Below are positions 43,117 through 52,436 of a stretch of DNA of 64,000 bases, piece after piece. A model generated the notes under the pieces. That model searched no databases and had not been told where the DNA came from. It was given only the letters and a program-made list of their open reading frames with translations. The DNA is from Fusobacterium ulcerans (GTDB lineage Bacteria > Fusobacteriota > Fusobacteriia > Fusobacteriales > Fusobacteriaceae), in assembly GCF_003019675.1 (NCBI RefSeq), contig NZ_CP028105.1, positions 1,814,282 through 1,878,281 of the forward strand, written 5' to 3'. Position numbers and translations under genes: made by a program. Each line of letters begins with the position of its first letter. The stretch's first letter is position 1.

Positions 43117-44310
43117 ATGTTAGATAGAATAGAAGATGCTCTGGAAGACCTAAGAGCTGGTAAATCAATAATTGTAGTAGATGATGAAAATCGTGAAAAT
43201 GAAGGAGATATAATCTGTGCAGCAGAGTTTGCAACATTGGAAAATGTAAATCTTATGGCAGCTCATGCAAGAGGGCTTATCTGTATGCCTATGTCACAAG
43301 AATATATAGAAAAATTAGACCTGCCTCAAATGTGCAGTGACAATACTGATAACCATTGTACAGCTTTCACTGTGTCTATCGACCATGTGGACACAACAAC
43401 TGGAATATCAGCATATGAACGTGGAATTACAGCTATGAAAGTAGTTGAGGAAGGAGCAAAACCAAAAGATTTCAGAAGACCTGGACATATGTTTCCTCTT
43501 AGAGCAAAAGAAGGAGGAGTTCTTGTAAGAAATGGACATACAGAAGCAACTGTAGATCTTATGGTACTTGCAGGACTTAAACCAGTAGGATTATGCTGTG
43601 AAATAATGAAAGAAGATGGAATGATGGCAAGAATGGACGATCTTCAAGAATTTGCTAAAAAATTCAATCTTAAAATGATATCTATAGAAGATCTTCAAAA
43701 ATATAGAAGAAAAAATGAAAAACTTATGGAAATATCTGTAAAAGCAAAAATGCCAACAGCTCAAGGAGAATTTGAAATAGTTGGTTTTGATAATAAACTT
43801 GATGATAAGGAACATATTGCTCTTATAAAAGGAGATTTAGAAGGAAAAGAAGATGTTCTTATAAGAATCCATTCAGAATGTTTCACAGGAGATATTCTAG
43901 GATCATTGAGATGTGACTGCGGTTCTCAATTGAAAAGAGCTATGAAGAGAGTAGATGAAGAGGGAGAGGGAGCTGTTCTTTATTTAAGACAGGAAGGAAG
44001 AGGAATTGGACTTCTTAATAAACTTAGAGCTTATACTCTTCAAGATAATGGAGCAGATACTGTAGAGGCAAATGTAAAACTTGGATTTGATCCAGATATG
44101 AGAGATTATTCTATAGCAGCTCAAATGATAAAAGCTCTTGGAATAAAATCAGTAAGAATAATGACAAACAACCCTGAAAAAATTAAAGGGCTGGAAGAAT
44201 ATGGAATAAAAGTAACTGGAAGAGAAGCTATTGAGACAGGATTTAATCCATCAAATGAAAGATATATGAAAACTAAAAAAGAAAAAATGGGTCATATACT
44301 TCACATCTAA
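43117..44310 (+). CDS. ribBA: bifunctional DHBP synthase / GTP cyclohydrolase II
   Basis: A 397-residue RibBA. The N-terminal RibB domain (to about residue 200) has [10 protein letters not shown] and the metal motif GHTEATVDL. The C-terminal RibA domain has the zinc motif with Cys in [11 protein letters not shown] and [12 protein letters not shown]. It supplies both committed precursors of riboflavin and closes the operon in front of a terminator. All key residues are visible. Confidence 0.96.
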   Translation: MLDRIEDALEDLRAGKSIIVVDDENRENEGDIICAAEFATLENVNLMAAHARGLICMPMSQEYIEKLDLPQMCSDNTDNHCTAFTVSIDHVDTTTGISAYERGITAMKVVEEGAKPKDFRRPGHMFPLRAKEGGVLVRNGHTEATVDLMVLAGLKPVGLCCEIMKEDGMMARMDDLQEFAKKFNLKMISIEDLQKYRRKNEKLMEISVKAKMPTAQGEFEIVGFDNKLDDKEHIALIKGDLEGKEDVLIRIHSECFTGDILGSLRCDCGSQLKRAMKRVDEEGEGAVLYLRQEGRGIGLLNKLRAYTLQDNGADTVEANVKLGFDPDMRDYSIAAQMIKALGIKSVRIMTNNPEKIKGLEEYGIKVTGREAIETGFNPSNERYMKTKKEKMGHILHI

Positions 44311-44333
44311 TCTAAGAAAATAAAGTGTTTTGG

Positions 44334-44378
44334 GAAATGAGTTCACCATTTAAAGAAATGGACTCATTTCTTTTTTTT
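44334..44378 (+). terminator. terminator of the riboflavin operon
   Basis: GAAATGAGT (44334-44342) pairs with ACTCATTTC (44362-44370), with an inner CCATT/AATGG helix, and runs into T8. Confidence 0.88.
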
Positions 44379-44423
44379 CTAATAAATGCTATAATTAAAA
44401 AAAATAAAAAGTGTGGAGAAATT

Positions 44424-45365
44424 ATGGAAAATATTAAAGAAACTATAACTGTATATGCTGATGAAAATGATAAAGGAAAGAGAATAGACAGTTTTTTGAA
44501 TGAAGTCATAGATGATGCAACAAGATCCTATATTCAGAAAATAATTGATGGTGGATATGTGGAGATAACTGGAAAGAAAGTTACTAAGAGCGGAAATAAA
44601 CTCAAAGGAACAGAAACAATTACAGTAAATATTCCAGAAGATGAAATTCTTGATGTGATACCAGAAAATATCCCTCTTAATATAATATATGAAGATAAAG
44701 ATATAGTTGTTATAAATAAAGCACCTGATATGGTAGTGCATCCTGCACATGGAAATTATAATGGAACCCTTGTGAATGCTCTGTTGTATCATATAAAAGA
44801 TCTCTCTACTATCAATGGAGTGATAAGACCTGGAATTGTTCACAGGCTGGATAAGGATACAAGTGGAGTCATAGTGGTAGCTAAAAATGATGAAGCTCAC
44901 TCGACTCTTTCAGATATGTTTAAGGAAAAAACTTTGGAAAAAACATATATCTGTATAGCAAAGGGAATATTTAAAGATAAATCTGGAAGGATAGAAACTC
45001 TTATAGGAAGAGATTCAAGAGATAGAAAAAAAATGGCGGTAGTAGATATAAATGGAAAAAATGCTATTTCAAATTATGAAATATTAGATGAAGAGAAAAA
45101 TTTCTCTCTTGTAAAAGTGAGAATAGAAACTGGAAGAACACATCAGATAAGAGTTCATATGAAATATCTTAATCATCCAATACTGGGAGATTCTGTATAT
45201 GGAAGCAGTGGTGAAGGAGCCAAGAGACAAATGCTTCATGCGTATAGATTAAAATTTACCCATCCTGTAACAAAAAAAGAGATGGAAGTTACAGCAGATA
45301 TACCAGAGGATTTTAAAAAGGCAGCAAAATTTGCTGGAGTAAATATAGATAAAATAAATTTCTAA
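44424..45365 (+). CDS. RluA/RluD-family pseudouridine synthase
   Basis: A 313-residue enzyme with an N-terminal S4 RNA-binding domain (about residues 15-75) and an RluA-type catalytic domain with the active Asp in VHRLDKDTSGV (about residue 140). It converts uridine to pseudouridine, most likely in 23S rRNA as RluD does. An open frame reaches back to 44325 across the rib terminator; GTGGAGAA before the ATG at 44424 and the S4 domain boundary set the start. It begins a housekeeping gene run reaching to gpmI. Confidence 0.9.
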   Translation: MENIKETITVYADENDKGKRIDSFLNEVIDDATRSYIQKIIDGGYVEITGKKVTKSGNKLKGTETITVNIPEDEILDVIPENIPLNIIYEDKDIVVINKAPDMVVHPAHGNYNGTLVNALLYHIKDLSTINGVIRPGIVHRLDKDTSGVIVVAKNDEAHSTLSDMFKEKTLEKTYICIAKGIFKDKSGRIETLIGRDSRDRKKMAVVDINGKNAISNYEILDEEKNFSLVKVRIETGRTHQIRVHMKYLNHPILGDSVYGSSGEGAKRQMLHAYRLKFTHPVTKKEMEVTADIPEDFKKAAKFAGVNIDKINF

Positions 45366-45378
45366 AGAAGGACTGATC

Positions 45379-46098
45379 ATGAAAAATAAAAAAAATGATG
45401 AAAGACCAGAAAATCAGCTGGGACTTTTTTCTGTGGAAGAGAAAAAAGTGACAAGAGGAAGAAAGAAGAAAAATATTTTAAGTGAAGAGAAAGAAGCTGC
45501 ATCACTTCATGACTTTGATATTAACATAGGTGAAGAAATTATAGGAGTAGATGAAGCAGGAAGAGGGCCACTGGCAGGATCTGTAGTAGCTGCTGCTGTA
45601 AAGATAAAAGATTATAACAGTGACCTTGATGAGATAAATGATTCAAAACAAATATCGGAAAAAAAGAGAGAAAGACTTTATGATGTGGTAAAAGAACATT
45701 TTTATGTAGGAGTAGGAGTAGCTGATGCTAAAGAGATAGATGAAATAAATATACTTAATGCTACTTTTTTAGCAATGAGAAGAGCTCTGGAGAATTTAAA
45801 AAAAGAGTGTGAAGGAGAATACCTTGTACTAGTAGATGGAAATTTCAAGATAAGAGAATATAAAGGAAGACAGGAACCTATAGTTAAAGGGGATGGGAAA
45901 AGTCTTTCAATAGCGGCCGCTTCTATAATAGCAAAAGTGACAAGGGACAGAATGATGAGAGAGGAAGCTGTTAAATATCCTCTCTATGGATTTGAGAAGC
46001 ATAAAGGCTATGGAACAAAACAGCACAGAGATGCAATAGAAGAACATGGAGTATTAGATATACACAGAAAAAGTTTTCTCACTAAAATATTAAAATAA
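45379..46098 (+). CDS. rnhB: ribonuclease HII with N-terminal extension
   Basis: A 239-residue RNase HII, which removes ribonucleotides from DNA. The catalytic core starts near residue 54 with IGVDEAGRGPLAG; DSKQ, VDG and the SIIAKVTRDRMM region are intact. The first 50 residues are an added charged segment. It contains QLGLF at residues 13-17, which fits the bacterial sliding-clamp binding pentapeptide (QLxLF). This may tether the enzyme to the replication clamp; that is inference. It starts 13 nt after the pseudouridine synthase gene. Confidence 0.93.
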   Translation: MKNKKNDERPENQLGLFSVEEKKVTRGRKKKNILSEEKEAASLHDFDINIGEEIIGVDEAGRGPLAGSVVAAAVKIKDYNSDLDEINDSKQISEKKRERLYDVVKEHFYVGVGVADAKEIDEINILNATFLAMRRALENLKKECEGEYLVLVDGNFKIREYKGRQEPIVKGDGKSLSIAAASIIAKVTRDRMMREEAVKYPLYGFEKHKGYGTKQHRDAIEEHGVLDIHRKSFLTKILK

Positions 46099-46113
46099 AG
46101 ACTGGAGATTCTT

Positions 46114-46473
46114 ATGAATAAAAGAGAAAAAGGTAGTATTTATGAGGAGAGGGCAGCAGAGTTTTTAGAAAAAAATTCATATAGAATTTTAGATAAAAAC
46201 TACCATGGAAAACATGGAGAGATAGATTTGATAGCATTAAAGGATAGACAAATCGTATTTATCGAGGTAAAATATAGAGAAACATCTAAATATGGTGATG
46301 GTGTAGAGGCTGTAGATAAAAGAAAAGCTGTAAGAATATATAAAACAGCAGAAGAGTATCTTATAAAAAATCATATAGTAGATCACGATGTCAGATTCGA
46401 CTGTATAAGCTATTTAGGAGATAAACAGAAATGGCTTAAAAATATTTTATGGGGTGATGAAATTGGATTTTAA
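46114..46473 (+). CDS. YraN/UPF0102-family nuclease-like protein
   Basis: A 119-residue protein of the YraN family with a PD-(D/E)xK-like core: GEIDLIALKDRQIVFIEVKYR holds the acidic pair and Glu-x-Lys (shown here as GEIDLIA and FIEVKYR). Function is unknown, but members often sit beside rnhB as here and may act in DNA processing. It starts 15 nt after rnhB, and its end overlaps the zinc ribbon gene by 20 nt. Confidence 0.88.
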   Translation: MNKREKGSIYEERAAEFLEKNSYRILDKNYHGKHGEIDLIALKDRQIVFIEVKYRETSKYGDGVEAVDKRKAVRIYKTAEEYLIKNHIVDHDVRFDCISYLGDKQKWLKNILWGDEIGF

Positions 46474-46660
46474 GTGTGTAAAATGCGGATGTGATAAATA
46501 TCAGGTAAAAACTTCGATTTTACCAGAAAAAAGTCCAGGGCTAAAGCTGGAATTAAGTACTTATTATATAAAGACATGCTTGAATTGTGGATATACAGAA
46601 ATATATTCCGCCAAAATAGTGGACATGGAAAAAGATGAAGAGCTTAAGCCAGAGTTTTAG
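46454..46660 (+). CDS. small zinc-ribbon protein
   Basis: A 68-residue protein with two Cys-x-x-Cys knuckles, CVKCGC and CLNCGY, separated by about 34 residues. This forms a zinc ribbon like the small nucleic-acid-binding zinc ribbon families. It overlaps yraN at its 5' end and the ComF-like gene by 26 nt at its 3' end, so all three are translationally coupled. No specific function can be assigned. Confidence 0.75.
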   Translation: MMKLDFKCVKCGCDKYQVKTSILPEKSPGLKLELSTYYIKTCLNCGYTEIYSAKIVDMEKDEELKPEF

Positions 46661-47273
46661 GAAGCTTTTCTTTTCAGTAAAGTGTTCAGTATGTGGAAAA
46701 ATTATAGAAGATGAAAATAATTATATATGTCATGAGTGTTTCAAAATATTGAAAAGAAAAGCTGAGATGAAAAATATATTTAATTACTATTTTTTATATT
46801 ATTATGATGAGGATATAAAAAAAATTATAGCAGATTATAAACTTAAGAATAGAAAGGGACTTTCAAGAGAAATTTCTATTTTAATAAAAAAACCTTTAAA
46901 GGAACTGATACAAGAAAAAAGAATAAATATAGTGATACCAGTTCCAATAAGCAGAAACAGAATGAGAGAAAGAGGATTTAATCAGATAGAAGAAATATTG
47001 GAAGAATTGGATATAGATTATAAAACAATGGATAGAATAAAGGATACAGAACATATGTATTCTATACTGGAAGAGAAAAAAAGAGAAGAAAACATTAAAA
47101 AAGCCTTTAAACATAATGAGGTAGATGCAGATGGGAAAAACATACTTATAATAGATGATATAGTAACTACAGGAAGTACAATAAGAGAAGTAGTGAAGGA
47201 GATAAGGAAAAGGAGTTCTCCAAAAGAGATCTATGTTTTTTCAATAGCAATGTCGAGATTCTTTAAAAAATAA
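46635..47273 (+). CDS. ComF-family phosphoribosyltransferase-like protein
   Basis: A 212-residue ComF-type protein. An N-terminal Cys4 zinc motif (CSVCGK...CHEC, about residues 17-38) precedes a type I phosphoribosyltransferase domain with VIPVPISRNRMRERGFNQ and the PRPP loop LIIDDIVTTGST. ComF proteins take part in DNA uptake with helicase ComFA in competent bacteria; no comFA is near here. It starts inside the zinc ribbon gene and ends one base before the next ORF. Confidence 0.87.
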   Translation: MKSLSQSFRKLFFSVKCSVCGKIIEDENNYICHECFKILKRKAEMKNIFNYYFLYYYDEDIKKIIADYKLKNRKGLSREISILIKKPLKELIQEKRINIVIPVPISRNRMRERGFNQIEEILEELDIDYKTMDRIKDTEHMYSILEEKKREENIKKAFKHNEVDADGKNILIIDDIVTTGSTIREVVKEIRKRSSPKEIYVFSIAMSRFFKK

Positions 47274-47903
47274 ATGAAAACAGAGGTTATGATGGAAGTA
47301 TATGTAGATAATGTAAAAGTGGAGATGAAACAGAAAAATTTTAAAAGTTTGGGAAATGCAATTTCTGCAATCAATAAAAAACTTATGAAAGAAAATAAAA
47401 TACCCCATGAAATATATGTAAATGGGAGCACTTTAAGAGATAATAGTATTATAGGAGGTAAAGATCTCAAAGTTATTGAAGTAATAACAAAAACTCATGG
47501 AGCTATGATACTGGAATCAATTCTTACAGCTAAGGAGTCAATTGACAGATATTTTGAAATATTTGATGATATGGAAGAAAGTGGTCAAGAAAGTCTTAAT
47601 GATGAAGATGAAATTCAGCTCATTGAAATGGTGATTTTTTTGAGATGGTTTTATAATCTTCTTCTTTTAATAAAAGAAAACCACATACTTGATTTTATAT
47701 ATGAAGATTTTGATGAATATATAGAAGATTTCAAAAAAGAACTGGAAGTTGCAGAGCAGGCATATGAAGCAAGAGATCTGATAGGATTTATAGATATACT
47801 TGAATTTTCAATAGGAGATCTTCTAATAGAATTTTATGATAATGTAGAAGATTATTACAATGATATCGCAGAAGAAGAAAATCGTAAAAGATTGCTCAAT
47901 TAA
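47274..47903 (+). CDS. acidic protein of unknown function
   Basis: A 209-residue soluble protein, strongly acidic, mostly helical by composition, with a lysine-rich first 60 residues and long Asp/Glu-rich helices to the end. I recognise no domain. The ATG at 47274 abuts the ComF stop codon; the ATG at 47289, after AGAGGTT, is an alternative start. It ends the coupled run rnhB-yraN-zinc ribbon-comF. Position suggests a role tied to DNA or envelope housekeeping, but nothing more can be said. Confidence 0.75.
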   Translation: MKTEVMMEVYVDNVKVEMKQKNFKSLGNAISAINKKLMKENKIPHEIYVNGSTLRDNSIIGGKDLKVIEVITKTHGAMILESILTAKESIDRYFEIFDDMEESGQESLNDEDEIQLIEMVIFLRWFYNLLLLIKENHILDFIYEDFDEYIEDFKKELEVAEQAYEARDLIGFIDILEFSIGDLLIEFYDNVEDYYNDIAEEENRKRLLN

Positions 47904-47929
47904 TAGTTATTATATGACCAATGATACAT

Positions 47930-47958
47930 TTGAAAAATAATGATTACTGTGATAATAT
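47930..47958 (+). promoter_or_regulatory. promoter of tpiA-gpmI
   Basis: TTGAAA (47930-47935), 17-nt spacer, TAATAT (47953-47958), 38 nt before tpiA. Confidence 0.7.
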
Positions 47959-47996
47959 TTATTGAAAAGTAAATATAAAAATGGAGGTTATTTAGG

Positions 47997-48752
47997 ATGA
48001 GAAAAAAAGTTATAGCTGGGAACTGGAAAATGAATAAAACTAATGCAGAAGCGGTAGAAATGCTTACTGAATTAAAAGAACTTGTAAAAGGAATAGATAA
48101 TGTAGGAATAATAATAGGAGCTCCATTCACTGCACTTTCTGATGCTGTAAAAGCTGTAAAAGGAAGTAATATAGCAATAGCAGCGGAAAATGTTTATCCA
48201 AAAGATTCAGGAGCATACACAGGAGAAGTTTCTCCATCTATGCTTAAAGCTATAGGAGTAGAATATGTTATTCTAGGACATTCAGAAAGAAGAGAATACT
48301 TCAAAGAAAGTGATGAATTCATAAATGAAAAGGTAAAAGCTGTCTTAGCTGCTGGAATGCTGCCAATACTATGTATTGGGGAAAAATTAGAAGAAAGAGA
48401 ATCAGGAAAAACTGGTGAAGTTACTGAAACTCAAATCAGAGGTGGATTGAAAGATCTTACTGCTGAAGAAGCTAAAAAAGTAATAGTTGCTTATGAACCA
48501 GTATGGGCAATAGGAACAGGTAAAACTGCTACACCTGAAATGGCTCAGGAAACACACAGACAAGTAAGAGATGTACTTGTATCTATGTTTGGAAATGAAA
48601 CTGCTGAAGAGATGATAATCCAATATGGTGGATCAATGAAGCCTGATAATGCTGTTGAATTATTAGCACAAAAGGATATTGATGGAGGACTTATAGGAGG
48701 AGCATCTTTAAAAGCTTCTTCATTTGCTGAAATAGTTGTAGCAGGAAAATAA
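47997..48752 (+). CDS. tpiA: triosephosphate isomerase
   Basis: A 251-residue glycolytic TIM-barrel enzyme interconverting dihydroxyacetone phosphate and glyceraldehyde 3-phosphate. Active residues are in GNWKMNKT (Asn, Lys), LGHSERR (His) and AYEPVWAIGTG (Glu); the phosphate loop GGASLKA is present. Ribosome site GGAGG precedes the ATG. It is followed 17 nt later by gpmI, and both probably share the promoter at 47930. Confidence 0.97.
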   Translation: MRKKVIAGNWKMNKTNAEAVEMLTELKELVKGIDNVGIIIGAPFTALSDAVKAVKGSNIAIAAENVYPKDSGAYTGEVSPSMLKAIGVEYVILGHSERREYFKESDEFINEKVKAVLAAGMLPILCIGEKLEERESGKTGEVTETQIRGGLKDLTAEEAKKVIVAYEPVWAIGTGKTATPEMAQETHRQVRDVLVSMFGNETAEEMIIQYGGSMKPDNAVELLAQKDIDGGLIGGASLKASSFAEIVVAGK

Positions 48753-48769
48753 AAGAGGTGGAAAATTAA

Positions 48770-50290
48770 ATGAACAAAAAACCATTAATGCTTATGATAT
48801 TAGATGGATGGGGTATCAATAAACATCCAGAACAAAAAAATGCAATAGTAGCTGCAAACCCTGAAAATTTTTACAGACTTGAAAAAGAATATCCTCATTC
48901 TGAACTGGAAGCTTCTGGTGAAGCTGTTGGTCTTCCAGATGGACAAATGGGAAATTCAGAAGTAGGACATTTAAACATAGGTTCAGGAAGAGTAGTTTAT
49001 CAGCCATTAGTTGAAATTTCAAAAGATATAAGAGAGGGAACTTTTTTCAATAATAAGGTTCTTAAAGAAGCTTTTGAATATGCTGCAAAAGAAGGAAAAT
49101 CAGTACATTTTGGAGGATTAGTTTCTCCAGGAGGAGTACACTCACATACTGATCATCTTTATGGTCTTTTGATGATGGCTAAAAAATATGGAGTAAAAGC
49201 TTATGTTCATGCTTTTCTTGATGGAAGAGATACAGCTCCTGAGTCTGGAGAAGGATTTTTAAAAGAACTTGAAGCTAAAATGAAAGAAATAGGTGAAGGA
49301 ACAATAGCAACTATATCTGGTAGATATTATGCTATGGATAGAGACAAGAACTGGGACAGAGTAAAAAAAGCCTATGATGCTATGGTATATGGAATAGGAA
49401 ATCATGCTTCTTCAGCTATTGAAGCAATAGAAAAATCATATGCTGAAAAAGTAAGTGATGAATTTGTAATTCCTACTGTAGTATGTTCAGAGGGAATTAT
49501 CAAAAAAGGAGATGTATTTATAAACTTCAACTTTAGACCTGACAGAGCAAGAGAAATAACAAGAGCTTTAAATGATAAAGAATTCTCTGGATTTGAAAGA
49601 GAATATCTAGGGCTAAAATATTATTGTATGCGTCAGTATGATTCTACTATAGATGCACCAGTGATTTATGGAGAAAAAGATATAACTAATACTCTTGGTG
49701 AAGTTATATCGAAGGCAGGATTAAAACAATTAAGAACTGCTGAAACAGAAAAATATGCCCATGTAACTTTCTTCTTTAATGGAGGAAAGGAAGCTCAATA
49801 TGAAGGAGAAGAGAGAAAACTTGTAGCATCACCTAAAGTAGCTACATATGATCTCCAGCCTGAGATGTCAGCATGCGGAGTTACAGAAGGACTTATGGAA
49901 GCTCTGGATTCAGGGAAATTCGATGTTATTATAGTCAACTATGCCAACCCTGACATGGTAGGTCACACAGGGGTATTTGAAGCTGCTGTAGCTGCTGTGA
50001 AGAAAATAGATTTCTGTTTAGGAAAAGTTTCTCAGAAAGTACTTGAACTTGGAGGAACACTTTTAGTGACTGCTGATCATGGAAATGTTGAACTTATGGA
50101 AGATCCAGTTACTAAAATACCATTTACTGCACATACAACTAATAGAGTTCCATTTATAATGGTGTCAAATGAGTATAAGAATTATAAACTAGAAGATGGA
50201 AAATTATCAGATATAGCTCCAACTATGTTGGAAATTTTGGGTATAAATAAACCAGAAGAAATGAATGGAAAATCACTATTAGTAAAATAA
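48770..50290 (+). CDS. gpmI: 2,3-bisphosphoglycerate-independent phosphoglycerate mutase
   Basis: A 506-residue two-metal phosphoglycerate mutase of the alkaline phosphatase superfamily. Metal and catalytic motifs are intact: ILDGWG, MGNSEVGH with the nucleophilic Ser, GGVHSHTDH, DGRDT and TADHGN. It converts 3- to 2-phosphoglycerate in glycolysis. It is co-transcribed with tpiA and ends at a perfect terminator. Confidence 0.97.
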   Translation: MNKKPLMLMILDGWGINKHPEQKNAIVAANPENFYRLEKEYPHSELEASGEAVGLPDGQMGNSEVGHLNIGSGRVVYQPLVEISKDIREGTFFNNKVLKEAFEYAAKEGKSVHFGGLVSPGGVHSHTDHLYGLLMMAKKYGVKAYVHAFLDGRDTAPESGEGFLKELEAKMKEIGEGTIATISGRYYAMDRDKNWDRVKKAYDAMVYGIGNHASSAIEAIEKSYAEKVSDEFVIPTVVCSEGIIKKGDVFINFNFRPDRAREITRALNDKEFSGFEREYLGLKYYCMRQYDSTIDAPVIYGEKDITNTLGEVISKAGLKQLRTAETEKYAHVTFFFNGGKEAQYEGEERKLVASPKVATYDLQPEMSACGVTEGLMEALDSGKFDVIIVNYANPDMVGHTGVFEAAVAAVKKIDFCLGKVSQKVLELGGTLLVTADHGNVELMEDPVTKIPFTAHTTNRVPFIMVSNEYKNYKLEDGKLSDIAPTMLEILGINKPEEMNGKSLLVK

Positions 50291-50311
50291 AAAAAATTAT
50301 AATCTTTTTTT

Positions 50312-50346
50312 AAAAGGTATCTGTTTTTTAAACAGATACCTTTTTT
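50312..50346 (+). terminator. terminator after gpmI
   Basis: A perfect 15-bp stem (50312-50326 with 50330-50344) with a 3-nt loop and T6. Confidence 0.95.
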
Positions 50347-50751
50347 GTTTGATTAAAAAAATTTTAAGAGATAAAAAGAATAGAAATTTTTTTTAAAATA
50401 AAGGATTTTAAAAATAAAAATTGAGAAAGGGGCAATTTTTATACATTTCTCTTAGTAAAAGAAGGTATACAAATGTTAAAAAACATGTGTAATATGTTTA
50501 GTTTTGAAATATATAGCTTGACAACTAAACGAAAAGATGGTAAAAAAGTAATAGGAAATGGGAATAAAAGCAGAATGAGTATACCTATGAAAGTTTTATT
50601 TTTATGAACTATTCTAGCAGAAGAAAAAAGAAAGTATAGGTTAGGGATATATTTTTTTATTTTTTTTGAAAGAATATAAAATAAAATTTGTAGATACCAC
50701 TGCTATTGCTTATTCTTAATTTAAACCTAATAATATTTTGGAGGTAAAAAT
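50347..50751 (+). promoter_or_regulatory. control region of the first NhaC-type carrier
   Basis: A promoter TTGACA (50518-50523), 17-nt spacer and TAAAAA (50541-50546) lies in this stretch. The spacer ends AAAAGATGG, closely like the promoters at 52358 and 54392. The leader from there to the carrier gene is about 200 nt and AT-rich. An ATG at 50587 opens MKVLFL then stops; it sits where the small exported-protein genes start relative to the other two promoters, so it may be a remnant of a third copy. That is weak. Confidence 0.55.
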
Positions 50752-52236
50752 ATGATAGCAGTACTTAAGTTAAGTCCGGTTTTTGTGCTAGCAGCACTTA
50801 TGATAAGCGGATTTGATGCTCTGATCGCAGCACCTTTGGCAACAATAGTTGCAGCATTGATAGCTATGTGGACAGAGAAGAAAAACTTCGCATACATCTT
50901 GGATGCAGCGATAACAAATGTAAGAGAAATAACAATAGCATTGTTTATTTTGATGGCAGCTTATGCTCTTGCAGAGACATTCATGTCAACTGGAGTTGGA
51001 GCATCAATCATCAATATGGCATTAAACTTGGGGATAACAGGAAAGACTGTTGCACTTACAGGAGCAATAGTAACTTCTGTATTATCAATAGCTACAGGAA
51101 CAAGCTGGGGAACATTTGCAGCCTGTGCACCTATCTTCTTATGGCTTAACCATATAGTTGGAGGAAATATTCTTCTTACTACAGCAGCAATAGCTGGAGG
51201 AGCATGTTTTGGAGATAACATTGGTCTTATTTCTGATACTACAATAGTAAGTTCTGGTATACAAGGGGTAGAAGTTGTTAGAAGAATCAGACACCAAGGT
51301 GTATGGTCTGGGCTTGTACTATTATGTGGAGTAGTAGCTTTTGGAGTTGCAGGAATGATGATGGGACTTCCATCAGTAACTGGAAATGGATCTGAAGCTA
51401 TTAATCAAATACCAGCAGAAGTATGGACAAAACTAGCTGAAGAAAGAGAATCAGCAGTTACATTATTGAATCAAGTAAGAGATGGAGTTCCTTATTATAT
51501 GGTAATCCCTCTAGTATTGGTTCTTGTTGCAGCATTTATGGGATATCAAACATTTATCTGTTTATTCTTAGGAATAGCAGCAGCATATGTACTTGGTAAA
51601 TTTGCAGGTACTGTAACTAGTACAACTGATTACTTAAATGACCTTGTAATGACTGGATTTGCAGATGCAGGATCATGGGTTGTAGTAATGATGATGTGGG
51701 TAGCAGCCTTTGGTGGAATAATGAAGGTAATGGATGCCTTCAAACCTGTGTCAGACTTAGTTGGAAAAATTTCAAAAAATGTAAGACAGCTTATGTTCTG
51801 GAATGCAATTCTTTCAATATTTGGAAACATGGCACTTGCAGATGAAATGGCACAAATAGTAACTATTGGACCAATCATCAGAAACCTTGTTGAAAAGAAT
51901 GTAGTTGGAAGTGAAGAGGATATATATACTCTTAAACTTAGAAATGCAACATTCAGTGACGCAATGGGAGTATTTGGATCTCAATTGATTCCATGGCACG
52001 TTTATATTGGATTCTATATAGGTATAGCTTCTACAGTATATCCTTTACATGAATTCATAGCAATAGATATTATAAAGTATAACTTTATAGCTTTCATAGC
52101 TGTATTTAGTATGTTATTCTTAACTTTAACAGGTTTTGATAGATTTATACCTAAATTTGCTCTGCCTAGAGAACCTAAAGTAAGATTAAAAACTGCTGAA
52201 GAAAAAAAAGCTGATGAAGCGGCAATTCATGCATAG
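50752..52236 (+). CDS. NhaC-family carrier, copy 1
   Basis: A 494-residue membrane protein with about twelve hydrophobic segments and NhaC-type motifs SIATGTSWGTFAACAPIFLWL and GGACFGDNIGLISDTTIV (quoted in part: ATGTSWGTFA; FGDNIGLISDTT). It is a sodium-linked antiporter or organic-ion exchanger; the true substrate is unknown. Copy 2 at 52850 is very similar over its whole length, which points to a recent tandem duplication. Ribosome site GGAGG precedes the ATG. It ends at a hairpin terminator. Confidence 0.85.
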   Translation: MIAVLKLSPVFVLAALMISGFDALIAAPLATIVAALIAMWTEKKNFAYILDAAITNVREITIALFILMAAYALAETFMSTGVGASIINMALNLGITGKTVALTGAIVTSVLSIATGTSWGTFAACAPIFLWLNHIVGGNILLTTAAIAGGACFGDNIGLISDTTIVSSGIQGVEVVRRIRHQGVWSGLVLLCGVVAFGVAGMMMGLPSVTGNGSEAINQIPAEVWTKLAEERESAVTLLNQVRDGVPYYMVIPLVLVLVAAFMGYQTFICLFLGIAAAYVLGKFAGTVTSTTDYLNDLVMTGFADAGSWVVVMMMWVAAFGGIMKVMDAFKPVSDLVGKISKNVRQLMFWNAILSIFGNMALADEMAQIVTIGPIIRNLVEKNVVGSEEDIYTLKLRNATFSDAMGVFGSQLIPWHVYIGFYIGIASTVYPLHEFIAIDIIKYNFIAFIAVFSMLFLTLTGFDRFIPKFALPREPKVRLKTAEEKKADEAAIHA

Positions 52237-52249
52237 TAATTAAAAATTG

Positions 52250-52291
52250 AATAATATGGGGGCAGATTCTATTGCTGTCCCCTATTATTTT
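52250..52291 (+). terminator. terminator after carrier copy 1
   Basis: AATAATA plus GGGGGCAG (52250-52265) pair with CTGTCCCC plus TATTATT (52275-52289), with one bulged T. The following T tract is short. Confidence 0.72.
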
Positions 52292-52357
52292 ACAAAAGTT
52301 AAAAATAAAAGAAAAATTTTATATGAAAATTTATGTGGAATAATATTTTTATAAATG

Positions 52358-52386
52358 TTGACAAAAGGTATAAAAGGTGGTAGTAA
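52358..52386 (+). promoter_or_regulatory. promoter of small exported protein 1 and carrier copy 2
   Basis: TTGACA (52358-52363), 17-nt spacer ending AAAAGGTGG, then TAGTAA (52381-52386). The arrangement copies the promoters at 50518 and 54392. Confidence 0.6.
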
Positions 52387-52436
52387 TATACTTAATATAG
52401 ACCTTTGAAATTAAACTGAAGGAGGATGGACTGATT

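Noticed and set aside
44325-44423. 33 extra N-terminal codons on the pseudouridine synthase
   Set aside because: They lie on the riboflavin operon terminator and precede the S4 domain; 44424 has the ribosome site.
50473-50607. 44-codon ORF in the gap before carrier copy 1
   Set aside because: A good promoter for the carrier lies inside it, the ribosome site is mediocre, and it has no similarity to the small exported proteins.
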